Below, piece by piece: positions 8,424 through 17,630 of a stretch of DNA of 42,498 nucleotides; the stretch's first letter is position 1; each line of letters opens with the position of its first letter. The notes beneath the pieces are model-generated. The model was not told where the DNA came from. It did not search any database and was given only the letters and a program-made list of their open reading frames with translations. Made by a program: the position numbers and the translations under genes. The stretch covers positions 1 through 42,498 of the forward strand of contig VGHR01000013.1 of the NCBI GenBank assembly GCA_016868205.1. Reading direction: 5' to 3'. The DNA is from Betaproteobacteria bacterium (GTDB taxonomy: Bacteria; Pseudomonadota; Gammaproteobacteria; Burkholderiales; Burkholderiaceae_C).

Positions 8424-9164
8424 TCAGGGCTGCGGGTAGGCCTGCGGGTCGAGGCGGCGCATTTCGGTCTCAATCCAGACCTCCACCTCGCGCATCAGTT
8501 CTTCTGGCTTTCGGCCCAGGCTGTCGATAGGCGGACCGATGGACACATCGACAACACCCGGCCGCTTGATCAAGGCCTTGCGCGGCCAGCATTTGGCCGA
8601 AGAGACGGCGATGGGGATGACGGGTACGCCACACTCGATCGCCAAGCGGGTACCGCCGGTCTTGTAGGTGCCTTGCTGGCCTCGCTCTATGCGGGTTCCT
8701 TCGGGAAACATGATGACCCAGACGCCTTGCTCCATCAGCCTGCGCCCCTGCTGCACCACCTTGGCAAAGGCTTCGGCGCGCTTGCTGCGATCGATGTGAA
8801 TCATGTCAAGCCGGCCCATGGCCCAGCCAAAGAAAGGCACATACAGCAGCTCTTTCTTGAACACATAGGCCAGAGGATGCGGCATGAGCGTGGGCATCAG
8901 AAAGGTCTCGAAGGTGCTCTGGTGCTTGACCAACAGTACCGCCGGGCTGGTCTGACCCTGGGGCAGGTGTTCCCAGCCACTGACGCGTACCTCGATACCC
9001 AGCAAGACCCGCGCGCCCGAGACCGCACATCGAAGCCAGCCCACACACATCCAATAGACGGTGGTGCTGCTGGCAAACAGCGAGGCGAGCAGCACCGCCA
9101 GCGCCCAGGGCACCACGGTCAGGGCCATCCAGAGCAGATGCAGGGCCGAGCGTATCCAGGACAT
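8424..9164 (-). CDS. plsC: 1-acyl-sn-glycerol-3-phosphate acyltransferase
   Basis: About 246 residues from the ATG at 9164 (a TTG at 9173 is the only upstream alternative). An N-terminal hydrophobic helix (about residues 10-32) anchors the enzyme in the inner membrane. The acyltransferase blocks follow in order: LLVKHQSTFETF (block I, His81), VIMFPEGTRIERG (block III) and GVPVIPIAV (block IV). It would acylate lysophosphatidic acid to phosphatidic acid in phospholipid synthesis. Block I reads H-x4-E rather than the textbook H-x4-D; I believe this variant occurs in betaproteobacterial homologues but could not check. It starts 5 bases after the gmhB stop, so the two are co-transcribed. Confidence 0.9.
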   Translation of the reverse strand: MSWIRSALHLLWMALTVVPWALAVLLASLFASSTTVYWMCVGWLRCAVSGARVLLGIEVRVSGWEHLPQGQTSPAVLLVKHQSTFETFLMPTLMPHPLAYVFKKELLYVPFFGWAMGRLDMIHIDRSKRAEAFAKVVQQGRRLMEQGVWVIMFPEGTRIERGQQGTYKTGGTRLAIECGVPVIPIAVSSAKCWPRKALIKRPGVVDVSIGPPIDSLGRKPEELMREVEVWIETEMRRLDPQAYPQP

Positions 9165-9169
9165 GGGCG

Positions 9170-9748
9170 TCAAGCAGCCAGCGCAGATCGTTCGCCGATC
9201 AGGTAGTCAGCCAGGGCGGTCAGGTTGTCATGCGTCCGCGTCCCCGGCGGCATCACCTGCTGCGCCTGTGCCAGATCGAGTCCAGCTGATTTGCCAGTGA
9301 GCACCAGATGCGGCTGGCAACCGAGGGCCACAGCGGCGCTGAGGTCACGCAACGAATCGCCGGCCACTGGCACGCCTTGCATCGACAGCCCCATACGCTC
9401 GCCAATTTGCTCAAGAAGTCCGGGCAGCGGCTTGCGACAGGCGCAGTTATCTTGCGGCGCATGCGGGCAAAAAAACACCGCATCGATGCGGCCGCCCAGC
9501 GCGGCCAACTGCTGGTGCATTTTTTCGTGCATGGCGTTGAGTGCGGCCATATCGAAGAGCCCACGGCCCAAGCCGGACTGGTTGGAGGCCACGACCACAT
9601 GCCAGCCGGCATGGTTGAGCCGGGCAATCGCCTCCAGCGCTCCCGGCAGGGCTTCCCACTCCTGCGGTGACTTTACATAGTCGTCGCGGTCGTGGTTGAT
9701 GGTGCCGTCCCGATCCAGGACCAGCAACTTGGTGTGGCGATCAGCCAT
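9170..9748 (-). CDS. gmhB: D-glycero-beta-D-manno-heptose-1,7-bisphosphate 7-phosphatase
   Basis: A HAD-superfamily phosphatase of about 192 residues. The catalytic motif LVLDRDGTIN has the nucleophile and acid Asp two residues apart; SNQSGLGRG is motif II. The cysteine-rich loop FCPHAPQDNCACRKP is the GmhB-specific zinc site, and PVAGDSLRDLSAA is motif IV. It removes the C7 phosphate during ADP-heptose synthesis for lipopolysaccharide core. The ATG at 9748 gives the usual N-terminus a few residues before the first motif; a TTG at 9769 would add seven residues. It lies between glyS and plsC, a common arrangement in Burkholderiales. The zinc loop makes the GmhB assignment more secure than a generic HAD call. 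Confidence 0.93.
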   Translation of the reverse strand: MADRHTKLLVLDRDGTINHDRDDYVKSPQEWEALPGALEAIARLNHAGWHVVVASNQSGLGRGLFDMAALNAMHEKMHQQLAALGGRIDAVFFCPHAPQDNCACRKPLPGLLEQIGERMGLSMQGVPVAGDSLRDLSAAVALGCQPHLVLTGKSAGLDLAQAQQVMPPGTRTHDNLTALADYLIGERSALAA

Positions 9749-9776
9749 GAGCCGACTCTGCGAGAACAAACATGGC

Positions 9777-11909
9777 TCAGGCCGCCAGGCGCGAAAGATC
9801 GGCCACGCGATTCATCGCCTGATGCAAACTCTTGAGCAAACCCTGGCGATTGAGTCGCAGATCCATCTGCTCGGCGTTGACCATGACATCGTCGAAGAAG
9901 GCATCGACCGGTGCGCGCAGCGCGGCCAGGGTCTGCAAGCTGGCGGCGTAGTCACCCGCGTCAAACTGTGCGGCCGATGAGGGCAGCAGCCGACCCATGG
10001 CCGCGTGCAAATTCTTCTCGGCCTCCTCCTGGAGCAGCGAGGGATTGACATGCGCATCGACCTCGCCGGCTTTCTTGAGGATGTTGGCGATGCGCTTGTT
10101 AGCGGCGGCCAGGGCCTGGCTCTCGGGCAGCGCGGCAAAGGCGCGCACGGCTTCGAGGCGCTGAACCACATCCGACAGGCGTTGGGGAGCCAGCGCCAGC
10201 ACGGCATCGACTTCCTGGGCGCTGTAGCCCTGCTCGCGCAGCGAGCCCGCAAGGCGTTCATAGATGAATTCGGCCAGGGCCGGCGTGGCGTCGCTGATCT
10301 TGTCGCCAAAGGCGGGCACGGCCGCGCGCAGCAGCCCACCCAGTTGCAGGGACAGCTGCTTTTCCGTGAGCATGCGAATCACGCCCAGCGCATGGCGACG
10401 CAGCGCAAATGGATCACGGTCGCCCGAGGGCAGATTGCCGATGCCGAACATGCCCACCAGGGTTTCGAGCTTGTCGGCCAGGGCCACCACCACGCCCACC
10501 TCGTTGCGCGGCAGCTCGTCGCCGGCAAAGCGCGGCTTGTAGTGGTCCTCGATGGCCTCGGCAATCGCCACCGGCAGGCCGTCGTGGCGGGCGTAGTAAC
10601 CGCCCATGATGCCCTGCAGCTCGGGAAACTCGCCCACCATATCGGTCAGCAGGTCGGTCTTGGCCAGGCGCGCGGCCTGCTCGGCCTGCCGTGCCAGCAG
10701 GTCACCGCCGAGCTGCTGGCCAATGGCTTGGGTAATGGCGCACACGCGCGCCATGCGCTCGCCCTGCGTGCCCAGCTTGTTGTGGTAGACCACCCTGGAG
10801 AGACCGTCGACACGGGACTCCAGCGTTTTCTTGCGGTCCTGGTCGAAGAAGAACTTGGCATCGGCCAGCCGTGGGCGCACCACACGCTCGTTGCCACCGA
10901 TGACGGCCGACGCATCGGCTGGGCGGATGTTGCTGACCACCAGAAAATGGTGGGTGAGCTTGCCGGCAGCGTCCAGCAGCGGGAAGTACTTCTGGTTGGC
11001 CTTCATCGTCAGGATCAGGCATTCCTGCGGCACATCCAGGAACGCCTGATCAAACGCACAGACCAGCACATGGGGCCGCTCGACCAGCGCGGTCACTTCG
11101 TCAAGCAGGGCATCGTCCTCGATGGGGCGCACACCACCACCGACCTCGGCCGCCGCTGCCTGCAGCTGGCGCACGATCTCGGCGCGGCGTTCGGCAAAGC
11201 TGGCGATCACGGCGCCATCGCTTTTGAGCACCTCGTCGTACTGATCGGCATGCGGCACCAGCACCGGATCGACCTGAGCCTCAAAGCGGTGGCCGTGGGT
11301 GGTGCAGCCGGCGCTCAGGCCCAGCGCCTTGACGGGCACCACGGCACTGCCGTGCAGGGCGATCAGCCGGTGCGCGGGGCGCACGAAATTGACGCTGCTC
11401 CAGCCCGGCAGCTCGCAATCGGTCTCCAGCTGGTACTGCATGACCTTGGGGATGGGCAGCCTGGCGAGGGCCTCGTCCAGCGCCTTTTGCAGGCCGGCAT
11501 CGAGCGTGGCCCCGCCGACCAGGCTGTCGTAGAACAAGGCCTCGTTCTTGCCCTCGCCCTCGCGCTGCAGTGCCGCCACGGCCGCGGCCGGGTCGGACAG
11601 GTCGGCGCCCAGCGCCTTCAGCTTCTTGAGGAGCGCGGGCGTGGCCTGGCCCTGGGCGTCCAGTCCCACGCTCACGGGCATGAGCTTTTGCCGCACCGCC
11701 TTGTCGGCGGCCTTGAGGGCCACATGGGTGAGGTGCGCCGCCAGCCGGCGCGGCGAGGCATAGGCGGTGACCTGCGAATCAGCCGCCAGCAGCCCTTGCG
11801 ACTGCAGCTGCTCGGCCAGCACGCCGGCAAAGGCCTCGCCCAGTTTCTTCAGGGCTTTGGGCGGCAGTTCCTCGACGAAGAGTTCGGCCAGAAGGCTCTG
11901 CGCTGTCAT
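9777..11909 (-). CDS. glyS: Glycyl-tRNA synthetase beta subunit
   Basis: About 710 residues from the ATG at 11909, which has GAGGAAG 8-10 bases upstream; an upstream TTG/GTG would add 16 residues overlapping glyQ. The sequence begins MTAQSLLAELFVEELPPKAL, the characteristic GlyS N-terminus (E(I/L)xxEELPPK), and contains SDGAVIASFAERR, FLVVSNI, NERVVRPRLADAKFFFDQD and GGYYARHDG, all standard GlyS blocks. The C-terminal part (about 560-700) is the helical anticodon-binding region, with LPESQALAAANKRIANILKK. It pairs with GlyQ to form the alpha2beta2 enzyme charging tRNA-Gly. glyQ is directly upstream with a 14-base gap. No anomaly was seen. Confidence 0.97.
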   Translation of the reverse strand: MTAQSLLAELFVEELPPKALKKLGEAFAGVLAEQLQSQGLLAADSQVTAYASPRRLAAHLTHVALKAADKAVRQKLMPVSVGLDAQGQATPALLKKLKALGADLSDPAAAVAALQREGEGKNEALFYDSLVGGATLDAGLQKALDEALARLPIPKVMQYQLETDCELPGWSSVNFVRPAHRLIALHGSAVVPVKALGLSAGCTTHGHRFEAQVDPVLVPHADQYDEVLKSDGAVIASFAERRAEIVRQLQAAAAEVGGGVRPIEDDALLDEVTALVERPHVLVCAFDQAFLDVPQECLILTMKANQKYFPLLDAAGKLTHHFLVVSNIRPADASAVIGGNERVVRPRLADAKFFFDQDRKKTLESRVDGLSRVVYHNKLGTQGERMARVCAITQAIGQQLGGDLLARQAEQAARLAKTDLLTDMVGEFPELQGIMGGYYARHDGLPVAIAEAIEDHYKPRFAGDELPRNEVGVVVALADKLETLVGMFGIGNLPSGDRDPFALRRHALGVIRMLTEKQLSLQLGGLLRAAVPAFGDKISDATPALAEFIYERLAGSLREQGYSAQEVDAVLALAPQRLSDVVQRLEAVRAFAALPESQALAAANKRIANILKKAGEVDAHVNPSLLQEEAEKNLHAAMGRLLPSSAAQFDAGDYAASLQTLAALRAPVDAFFDDVMVNAEQMDLRLNRQGLLKSLHQAMNRVADLSRLAA

Positions 11910-11923
11910 GTTTTTGTTCTTCC

Positions 11924-12829
11924 TCAGGCGGCCTTCTTGGGGATCTGCGCGACCCACTCGCGCGGCGCCATGGGAAAGCCCAGGCGCTCGCGGCTGTCGT
12001 AATAGCTCTGGGCCACGGCGCGGGCCAGGTTGCGAATGCGGCCAATGTAAGCGGCGCGCTCGGTCACGCTGATGGCGCCGCGCGCGTCCAGCAGGTTGAA
12101 GGTGTGCGCAGCCTTGAGCACCTGCTCGTAGGCGGGCAGCGCCAATTGCTGCTCCATCAGATGGCGGGCCTGCTTTTCATAGGCGCCAAAAGCAGCGAAC
12201 AAAAACTCGACATCGCTGTGCTCGAAGTTGTAGGCCGACTGCTCCTGCTCGTTTTGCAAGTAGACATCACCGTAACTCAGCCCTTCGGTCCACTGCAGCT
12301 TGTAGACATTGTCCACCCCCTGCAGATACATCGCCAGGCGCTCCAGGCCGTAGGTGATCTCGCCAGTGATGGGCCGGCAGTCGATGCCGCCGACTTGCTG
12401 GAAGTAGGTGAACTGCGTCACCTCCATGCCGTTGAGCCAGACTTCCCAGCCCAGGCCCCAGGCGCCTAAAGTGGGGTTTTCCCAATCGTCCTCGACGAAG
12501 CGAATGTCGTTTTTCTTCAGGTCAAAGCCCAGCGCCTCCAGGGAACCGAGGTAAAGCTCAAGGATGTTGCTTGGCGCAGGCTTCAAGACCACCTGGTACT
12601 GGTAGTAATGCTGCAGGCGGTTCGGGTTTTCGCCGTAACGGCCGTCCTTGGGCCGACGGCTGGGTTGCACATAAGCCGCCTTCCAGGGCTCGGGGCCGAT
12701 GGCCCGTAAAAAGGTGGCGGTGTGGCTGGTGCCTGCGCCCACTTCCATGTCATAGGGTTGCAGCAGGGCACAGCCCTGAGCGTGCCAGTATGACTGCAGC
12801 TGAAGAATGATTTGCTGGAAAGTGAGCAT
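11924..12829 (-). CDS. glyQ: Glycyl-tRNA synthetase alpha subunit
   Basis: A 301-residue class II synthetase subunit beginning [20 protein letters not shown], with [42 protein letters not shown] and [11 protein letters not shown], all invariant in GlyQ. It carries the catalytic core that forms glycyl-adenylate and transfers glycine to tRNA, with GlyS needed for tRNA binding. It is the first gene of the leftward glyQ-glyS-gmhB-plsC series. The 162 bases between its start and the corC start must hold both divergent promoters, but no convincing boxes or T-box were found there. Confidence 0.97.
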   Translation of the reverse strand: MLTFQQIILQLQSYWHAQGCALLQPYDMEVGAGTSHTATFLRAIGPEPWKAAYVQPSRRPKDGRYGENPNRLQHYYQYQVVLKPAPSNILELYLGSLEALGFDLKKNDIRFVEDDWENPTLGAWGLGWEVWLNGMEVTQFTYFQQVGGIDCRPITGEITYGLERLAMYLQGVDNVYKLQWTEGLSYGDVYLQNEQEQSAYNFEHSDVEFLFAAFGAYEKQARHLMEQQLALPAYEQVLKAAHTFNLLDARGAISVTERAAYIGRIRNLARAVAQSYYDSRERLGFPMAPREWVAQIPKKAA

Positions 12830-12991
12830 GGACTACGGCTGAGATGGGCGCAGACGGTTCCCGAGCGGAACGCCTTGTGCTGCCCAACTCTCCATTCTAC
12901 TGAGAGCCCCGAGACGAGCGCCCCAGCCGCTGACCCAGCCGGATCAGGAATTGCGCTATTCTTGACAGCCTCGCAACTACCGAACACCCGA

Positions 12992-13834
12992 GTGTCCGAC
13001 ACCCCCCCCAGGCCGCCCCGGCCTGATGACAAGCGTGGCTTCCTTCAAAAGCTGGTCGAGATGATCCATCCCGGCCCCGATTCCAAGGCAGAACTCATCG
13101 AAACCCTGGCCGAGGCCCAGGAGAATTCCGTCATCGGTGAGCAAAGCCGCGAGATGCTCGAGGGCGTGCTGCGCATGGCCGATCTGACCGCCGGCGATGT
13201 GATGGTCGCCGCGCCGCGCATGGACCTGATCGATATCGACGCCCCCTACGAAGACCTGCTGCATCTGGTGATCGAGACTGCGCATTCGCGCTTTCCGGTG
13301 TTCGAAGGCGAGAAAGAAAACATCATCGGTATCTTGATGACCAAGGATCTGCTCAAGTTGCAACGCGCGCCCGAGCTCAACATCCGGGCTCTGCTGCGTC
13401 CCGCGGTGTTTGTGCCCGAGAGCAAGGGCCTCAACGAGCTCTTGCGTGACTTCCGGGGCAATCGCAACCACCTGGCCATGGTGATTGACGAGTTCGGGCG
13501 TCTGGCCGGTCTGATCACGATCGAAGATGTGCTCGAGCAGATCGTGGGGGACATCGAGGACGAGTTTGACAGCGCCGACGACGAGGGCGACATCTTCGCC
13601 CTGCCCGATGGCACTTACCGGCTCAACGGTGACACCTCGGTTGAACGGGTCAACGAAGCCTTCGGACTGCAACTGCCGGCCGGTGAATTCGACACCATAG
13701 GCGGGCTGATCGCCCACGAGATGGGCCATGTGCCGCGCCGCGGCGAAATCTTCAGCCTCAGCGGCGTGCAATTTACCGTGCAGCTCGCACGGGGCGGTGC
13801 GGTGCGGCGCTTTCGCGTCTCGCGACCGACCTAG
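12992..13834 (+). CDS. corC: CorC/HlyC-family CBS-domain protein
   Basis: About 280 residues from the GTG at 12992 (VSDTPPRPPRPDDKRGF). The frame stays open upstream into glyQ, but the longer form has no family support. The order is a short acidic N-terminus (LIETLAEAQENSVIGEQSREMLEGVLRMADL), a CBS pair (about residues 65-190, MVAAPRMDLIDIDAPYEDLLHLV and the DEFGRLAGLITIEDVLEQIVGDIEDEFD segment), then a CorC_HlyC transporter-associated domain (about 200-280, with GGLIAHEMGHVPRRGE). The family is linked to magnesium/cobalt efflux and to haemolysin-like proteins. It is soluble here, with no DUF21 membrane part. It is followed 14 bases later by lnt, a conserved pairing (corC/ybeX-lnt). Confidence 0.92.
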   Translation: MSDTPPRPPRPDDKRGFLQKLVEMIHPGPDSKAELIETLAEAQENSVIGEQSREMLEGVLRMADLTAGDVMVAAPRMDLIDIDAPYEDLLHLVIETAHSRFPVFEGEKENIIGILMTKDLLKLQRAPELNIRALLRPAVFVPESKGLNELLRDFRGNRNHLAMVIDEFGRLAGLITIEDVLEQIVGDIEDEFDSADDEGDIFALPDGTYRLNGDTSVERVNEAFGLQLPAGEFDTIGGLIAHEMGHVPRRGEIFSLSGVQFTVQLARGGAVRRFRVSRPT

Positions 13835-13848
13835 GCGAGCGGCGGCCG

Positions 13849-15438
13849 ATGCCCACAGCACCCGGCACAAGCCTGGGGCCGATCGCCTCAGGCACGCTGA
13901 TGATGCTGGCCGGCTGTCTGCATGCGCTGAGCATCGCCTGGCCGCTGCCCTTGGGCTTTACGCAGGGCGATCCGGTGGGTGCACTGCAGGTGCTGGCTCT
14001 CATCGCCCTGGTCGTCCGGCTTGAACGGTGCAGTTCGAGCCGGCAGGCTGCAGCCGCCGCCTGGTGCTTTGCCACATCGATGCTGGCCTCGACTTTCTGG
14101 TGGTTGTTTATCTCGATGCATTTCTACGGGGGCCTGGCCGCACCGCTGGCAGCGCTGGCTGTGCTGGCCTTGGCCGCTGCGCTGGGCTTGTATTACGCGG
14201 CCGCTGGCGTGCTCTACCTGCACTGGCGCTCCAAGCCAGTCGCCGCGCGGGTGCTGCTGTGGGCCGGCCTGTGGCTGGCCGCCGAGCTGGCCCGGGTGGT
14301 GCTTTTTACCGGCTTTCCCTGGGGACAGTCAGGCTATGCCCATGTGGACGGCTGGGCGCAACCGCTGGCCGGCACCATCGGCGTGCACGGCCTGAGTTGG
14401 CTCAGCGCCGCCGTCGCAGCGGCCCTGGCCCTGTGCCTGTTTCCGGCACAAGAGGGGCGGCGACTCAAGACGGGTCTTGTACTGGCTGCCTCTGCGGTGG
14501 CGCTGGCCTACCTGCCCCAACCGGTACAGACCCAAGCGCCACGCCCGCCCCTGAACCTCAGCTTGGTCCAAGGCAACATCCCGCAAGACGAGAAATTTGT
14601 GCCTGGCACGGGCATGGCCACCGCCCTGGATTTTTACCAGCGCAAACTCAGGCAAGCCACGGGCTCGCTGGTGATCCTGCCCGAGACGGCGATCCCCTTG
14701 CTGCCTTCACAGATCGAGCCCGATGACTGGCAAAAGATGAGCGAGCCCTTCGCGCAGGGCGCGCGCGCGGCCTTGATCGGCATGCCACTGGGCTCCCTCG
14801 GGGAGGGTTACACCAATTCGGTGATCGGACTCAAGCCGGGATTGAGCGAACCCTATCGTTACGACAAACATCATCTGGTGCCCTTCGGCGAATTCATTCC
14901 GCCCTTGTTCCGCTGGTTTGTCGACCTCATGAACATCCCGCTGGGCGACTTCAAGCGCGGCGCGATCGGACAGGTCTCCTTTGAATGGATGGGCGAGCGG
15001 CTGGCTCCGAATATCTGCTACGAGGATCTTTTCGGCGAAGAGTTGGGCGCGCGCTTTGTCGACCCGGCGCATGCGCCCACCATCTTCGTCAATGTGAGCA
15101 ATATCGCCTGGTTTGGCGACACGGTGGCCATTGATCAGCATCTGCAGATTTCGCGCATGCGCGCCCTCGAGTTTGGTCGCCCGATGGTGCGCGCCACCAA
15201 CACCGGGGCTACCGCCGTCATTGATGCCCAAGGTCGGGTCACCGCTATGCTGCCACCGCACACCCGCGGCACGCTGGAGGCGGCGGTGCAGGGCAGCGAG
15301 GGATTGACGGTGTACGCCCGCGTGGTGGCCCAAGCCGGCCTGGGCTTGGCGTATGCACTGGTTCTGCTGGGCGTACTGGCAGCTTACCTCGGGCGCCGCG
15401 CCGAGGTCAGATCGGCCGGGTCACAATCAGCCTTATGA
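13849..15438 (+). CDS. lnt: Apolipoprotein N-acyltransferase
   Basis: A 529-residue inner-membrane enzyme. About six to eight hydrophobic helices fill residues 10-225, followed by a periplasmic nitrilase-like domain (about 235-480) and a final helix. The catalytic triad is visible: Glu279 in ILPETAIP, Lys340 in YDKHHLVPFGE and Cys390 in NICYEDLFGEE. LVQGNIPQDEKF is also a family hallmark. It N-acylates the diacylglyceryl cysteine of lipoproteins, the last step of lipoprotein maturation. It follows corC, and its stop overlaps the start of the next gene in an ATGA junction, suggesting translational coupling. Assignment is firm. Confidence 0.97.
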   Translation: MPTAPGTSLGPIASGTLMMLAGCLHALSIAWPLPLGFTQGDPVGALQVLALIALVVRLERCSSSRQAAAAAWCFATSMLASTFWWLFISMHFYGGLAAPLAALAVLALAAALGLYYAAAGVLYLHWRSKPVAARVLLWAGLWLAAELARVVLFTGFPWGQSGYAHVDGWAQPLAGTIGVHGLSWLSAAVAAALALCLFPAQEGRRLKTGLVLAASAVALAYLPQPVQTQAPRPPLNLSLVQGNIPQDEKFVPGTGMATALDFYQRKLRQATGSLVILPETAIPLLPSQIEPDDWQKMSEPFAQGARAALIGMPLGSLGEGYTNSVIGLKPGLSEPYRYDKHHLVPFGEFIPPLFRWFVDLMNIPLGDFKRGAIGQVSFEWMGERLAPNICYEDLFGEELGARFVDPAHAPTIFVNVSNIAWFGDTVAIDQHLQISRMRALEFGRPMVRATNTGATAVIDAQGRVTAMLPPHTRGTLEAAVQGSEGLTVYARVVAQAGLGLAYALVLLGVLAAYLGRRAEVRSAGSQSAL

Positions 15439-16343
15439 ATGTGCCCCTTGGCTTGCGGGTGGTCGAACGCGGCTGGCTGTCGGCCAATATGGTGCTGCTC
15501 GACGGCCCGGTACGGGCCGTGATCGACACCGGCTATGTCAGTCACGAGGAACAGACTGTCGCTCTGGTGGAGTCCACTTTCGGGGTAGAAGGGCCGGATC
15601 TGCTGCTCAACACACATCTGCACAGCGACCACTGCGGCGGCAATGCAGCGCTGCAAGCACGGTTCGAGAATTTGGCCACCCTGATTCCACCCGGCCATGC
15701 GCACGCAGTCAGCGCATGGGATGCGCGGACCCTGACCTACGAGCCCACGGGACAGCGCTGTCGGCGCTTTGCCTACAGCGACCTGCTGCTGGCGGGCCAG
15801 TCCCTCAAGCTCGGCCACCAGCAATGGCAGATTCATGCGGCGCCTGGCCACGATCCGCACAGCGTCATCCTCTTCGAGCCGCAAAGTCGGACCTTGGTCT
15901 CCGCCGATGCACTCTGGGAAAACGGCTTTGGCGTGGTCTTCCCCGAACTCGAAGGGGACGATGCGTTTGAAGCAGTCTCTGACACCCTCGACCTGATCGA
16001 ATCACTGGCCCCGGTCACCGTGATCCCTGGTCATGGGGCCGTCTTTGCCTTCGGCCCGGAGGTGATGGATCGCTCGAGACGGCGTCTGGAGTCTTTCGTG
16101 CAACAGCCCCTTCGACACGCGCGCCATGCCGCCAAGGTCCTGCTCAAGTTCAAATTGCTCGAGGTGCAGCGTCAAAGCCTGGCCGACTTTGTGACCTGGG
16201 CCGCTCGGACCGACTACCTGCGCACACTGCATCGGCAATGGCACGCCGACCAGTCGATGCAGGACTGGCTGCTCGAGCTGATCGGGCAATTACAGGAGAG
16301 CCAGGCGGCTGTGCTGCAGGACGGCTGGCTGCTCAACCGCTGA
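15435..16343 (+). CDS. MBL-fold metallohydrolase coupled to lnt
   Basis: The 302-residue protein starts inside the lnt stop (ATGA), so it is translated with lnt. The metallo-beta-lactamase motif TPHLHSDH-like NTHLHSDHCGG lies at about residues 59-69. It is followed by HAAPGHDPHSVILFEP, a metal Asp in LVSADALWENGFGV and the last His in VIPGHGAVF. The C-terminal 90 residues form a helical tail (RHARHAAKVLLKFKLLEVQRQ), as in hydroxyacylglutathione-hydrolase-like and LACTB2-like enzymes. The substrate is unknown. The coupling to lnt is probably a lineage-specific operon feature rather than evidence for a role in lipoprotein maturation. It converges on gcdH with a 38-base gap in which no terminator was seen. 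Confidence 0.88.
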   Translation: MNVPLGLRVVERGWLSANMVLLDGPVRAVIDTGYVSHEEQTVALVESTFGVEGPDLLLNTHLHSDHCGGNAALQARFENLATLIPPGHAHAVSAWDARTLTYEPTGQRCRRFAYSDLLLAGQSLKLGHQQWQIHAAPGHDPHSVILFEPQSRTLVSADALWENGFGVVFPELEGDDAFEAVSDTLDLIESLAPVTVIPGHGAVFAFGPEVMDRSRRRLESFVQQPLRHARHAAKVLLKFKLLEVQRQSLADFVTWAARTDYLRTLHRQWHADQSMQDWLLELIGQLQESQAAVLQDGWLLNR

Positions 16344-16381
16344 TCCGGCCTCCACGACCAGCATCGCAGCGCAACCCCTCT

Positions 16382-17569
16382 TTAGTTGGCAAAGGCGGCA
16401 ATACCGGTGATCGCGCGGCCCAGAATGAGGGCGTGGACATCGTGCGTACCTTCGTAGGTGTTGACCACCTCCAGGTTCACCAGATGACGGGCGACGCCGT
16501 ATTCATCAGAGATGCCATTGCCGCCCATCATGTCCCGGGCGGTGCGGGCGATGTCCAGCGCCTTGCCGCAGCTGTTGCGCTTGAGGATGGAGGTGATCTC
16601 CACCGCCGCGCTGCCCTCGTCCTTCATGCGGCCCAGACGCAGACAGCCCTGCAGGCCCAGCGAGATCTCGGTCACCATGTCGGCCAGCTTCTTCTGAATC
16701 AGCTGGTTGGCTGCCAAAGGACGGCCAAACTGCTGGCGCTCCAGCACATACTGACGGGCGCGGGTGTAGCAGTCCTCAGCCGCACCCAAGGCGCCCCAGG
16801 CGATACCGTAGCGGGCGCTGTTGAGGCAGGTGAAGGGGCCTTTGAGGCCGCGCACCTCGGGCAAAGCGTTTTCTTCCGGGCAGAACACCTCGTCCATCAC
16901 GATTTCCCCGGTGATGGAAGCGCGCAGACCCACTTTGCCATGCACCGCAGGGGCACTCAGGCCCTTCCAGCCTTTCTCCAAAATGAAACCGCGGATCTGC
17001 CCGCCGTCGTCCTTGGCCCAGACCACAAACACATCGGCGATCGGGCTGTTGCTGATCCACATCTTCGAGCCGCTGAGGCTGTAGCCCCCATCGACCTTGC
17101 GGGCACGGGTAATCATGCTACCCGGGTCGGAGCCGTGATTGGGTTCGGTCAGACCAAAGCAGCCCACCGACTGACCTGTGGCCAGCTTGGGCAGGTACTT
17201 CTGCTTCTGCGCCTCAGTGCCAAACTCGTTAATGGGCAGCATGACCAGCGAGGACTGCACGCTCATCATCGAGCGATAGCCCGAATCCACCCGTTCGACC
17301 TCACGCGCCACCAGGCCGTAGCAGACATAGTTGAGGCCGGCACCGCCATACTGCTCGGGGATGGTGGGCCCCAGCAGACCGAGCTCGCCCATCTCGTTGA
17401 AGATGGCGCGGTCGGTGTGCTCGTTGCGAAAAGCCAGCTGAACCCGGGGCAGCAACTTTTCTTGGCAGTAACTGCGCGCCGCCTCCATGACCTGCCGCTC
17501 GTCGGAGCTCAGCTGATCGTCCAGCAAAAAAGGATCAGACCAGGAAAAAGAGGCTTTGGACTTGGACAC
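16382..17569 (-). CDS. gcdH: Glutaryl-CoA dehydrogenase
   Basis: A 395-residue acyl-CoA dehydrogenase that oxidatively decarboxylates glutaryl-CoA to crotonyl-CoA. Family-specific marks are [15 protein letters not shown] (the Arg that binds the distal carboxylate), [28 protein letters not shown] and the C-terminal [20 protein letters not shown], in which Glu373 is the catalytic base. The start is GTG at 17569, supported by an excellent AGGAG 8 bases upstream. The gene follows the RidA gene after 61 bases that contain an 18-bp inverted repeat, so it may have its own regulated promoter. Being last in an aromatic-CoA operon, it could process a glutaryl-CoA-type intermediate of that pathway as well as lysine/tryptophan-derived glutarate. 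Confidence 0.94.
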   Translation of the reverse strand: MSKSKASFSWSDPFLLDDQLSSDERQVMEAARSYCQEKLLPRVQLAFRNEHTDRAIFNEMGELGLLGPTIPEQYGGAGLNYVCYGLVAREVERVDSGYRSMMSVQSSLVMLPINEFGTEAQKQKYLPKLATGQSVGCFGLTEPNHGSDPGSMITRARKVDGGYSLSGSKMWISNSPIADVFVVWAKDDGGQIRGFILEKGWKGLSAPAVHGKVGLRASITGEIVMDEVFCPEENALPEVRGLKGPFTCLNSARYGIAWGALGAAEDCYTRARQYVLERQQFGRPLAANQLIQKKLADMVTEISLGLQGCLRLGRMKDEGSAAVEITSILKRNSCGKALDIARTARDMMGGNGISDEYGVARHLVNLEVVNTYEGTHDVHALILGRAITGIAAFAN

Positions 17570-17604
17570 GGGAAACTCCTTACGACGAGCCGAACTCTAA
17601 CAAA

Positions 17605-17622
17605 TGTCCCATTCATGGGACA
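17605..17622. promoter_or_regulatory. 18-bp inverted repeat upstream of gcdH, candidate operator
   Basis: TGTCCCAT and ATGGGACA form perfect 8-base arms around a 2-base centre. The repeat lies 36 bases upstream of the gcdH start, between ridA and gcdH. A 2-base loop and the absence of a T run make a terminator unlikely. On the minus strand a TTGTCC overlaps the left arm and could serve as a -35 box with the repeat filling the spacer, but the matching -10 is weak. The cognate regulator is not identified. Confidence 0.55.
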
Positions 17623-17630
17623 ATTAGGGG

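Noticed and set aside
10005..12002. 665-residue rightward open frame over glyS
   Set aside because: It is antisense to glyS in a GC-rich region, has no family signature, and glyS is unmistakable.
12830..12991. Possible T-box or other leader upstream of glyQ
   Set aside because: No conserved T-box sequence, anti-terminator or long leader could be identified in the 162-base divergent gap.
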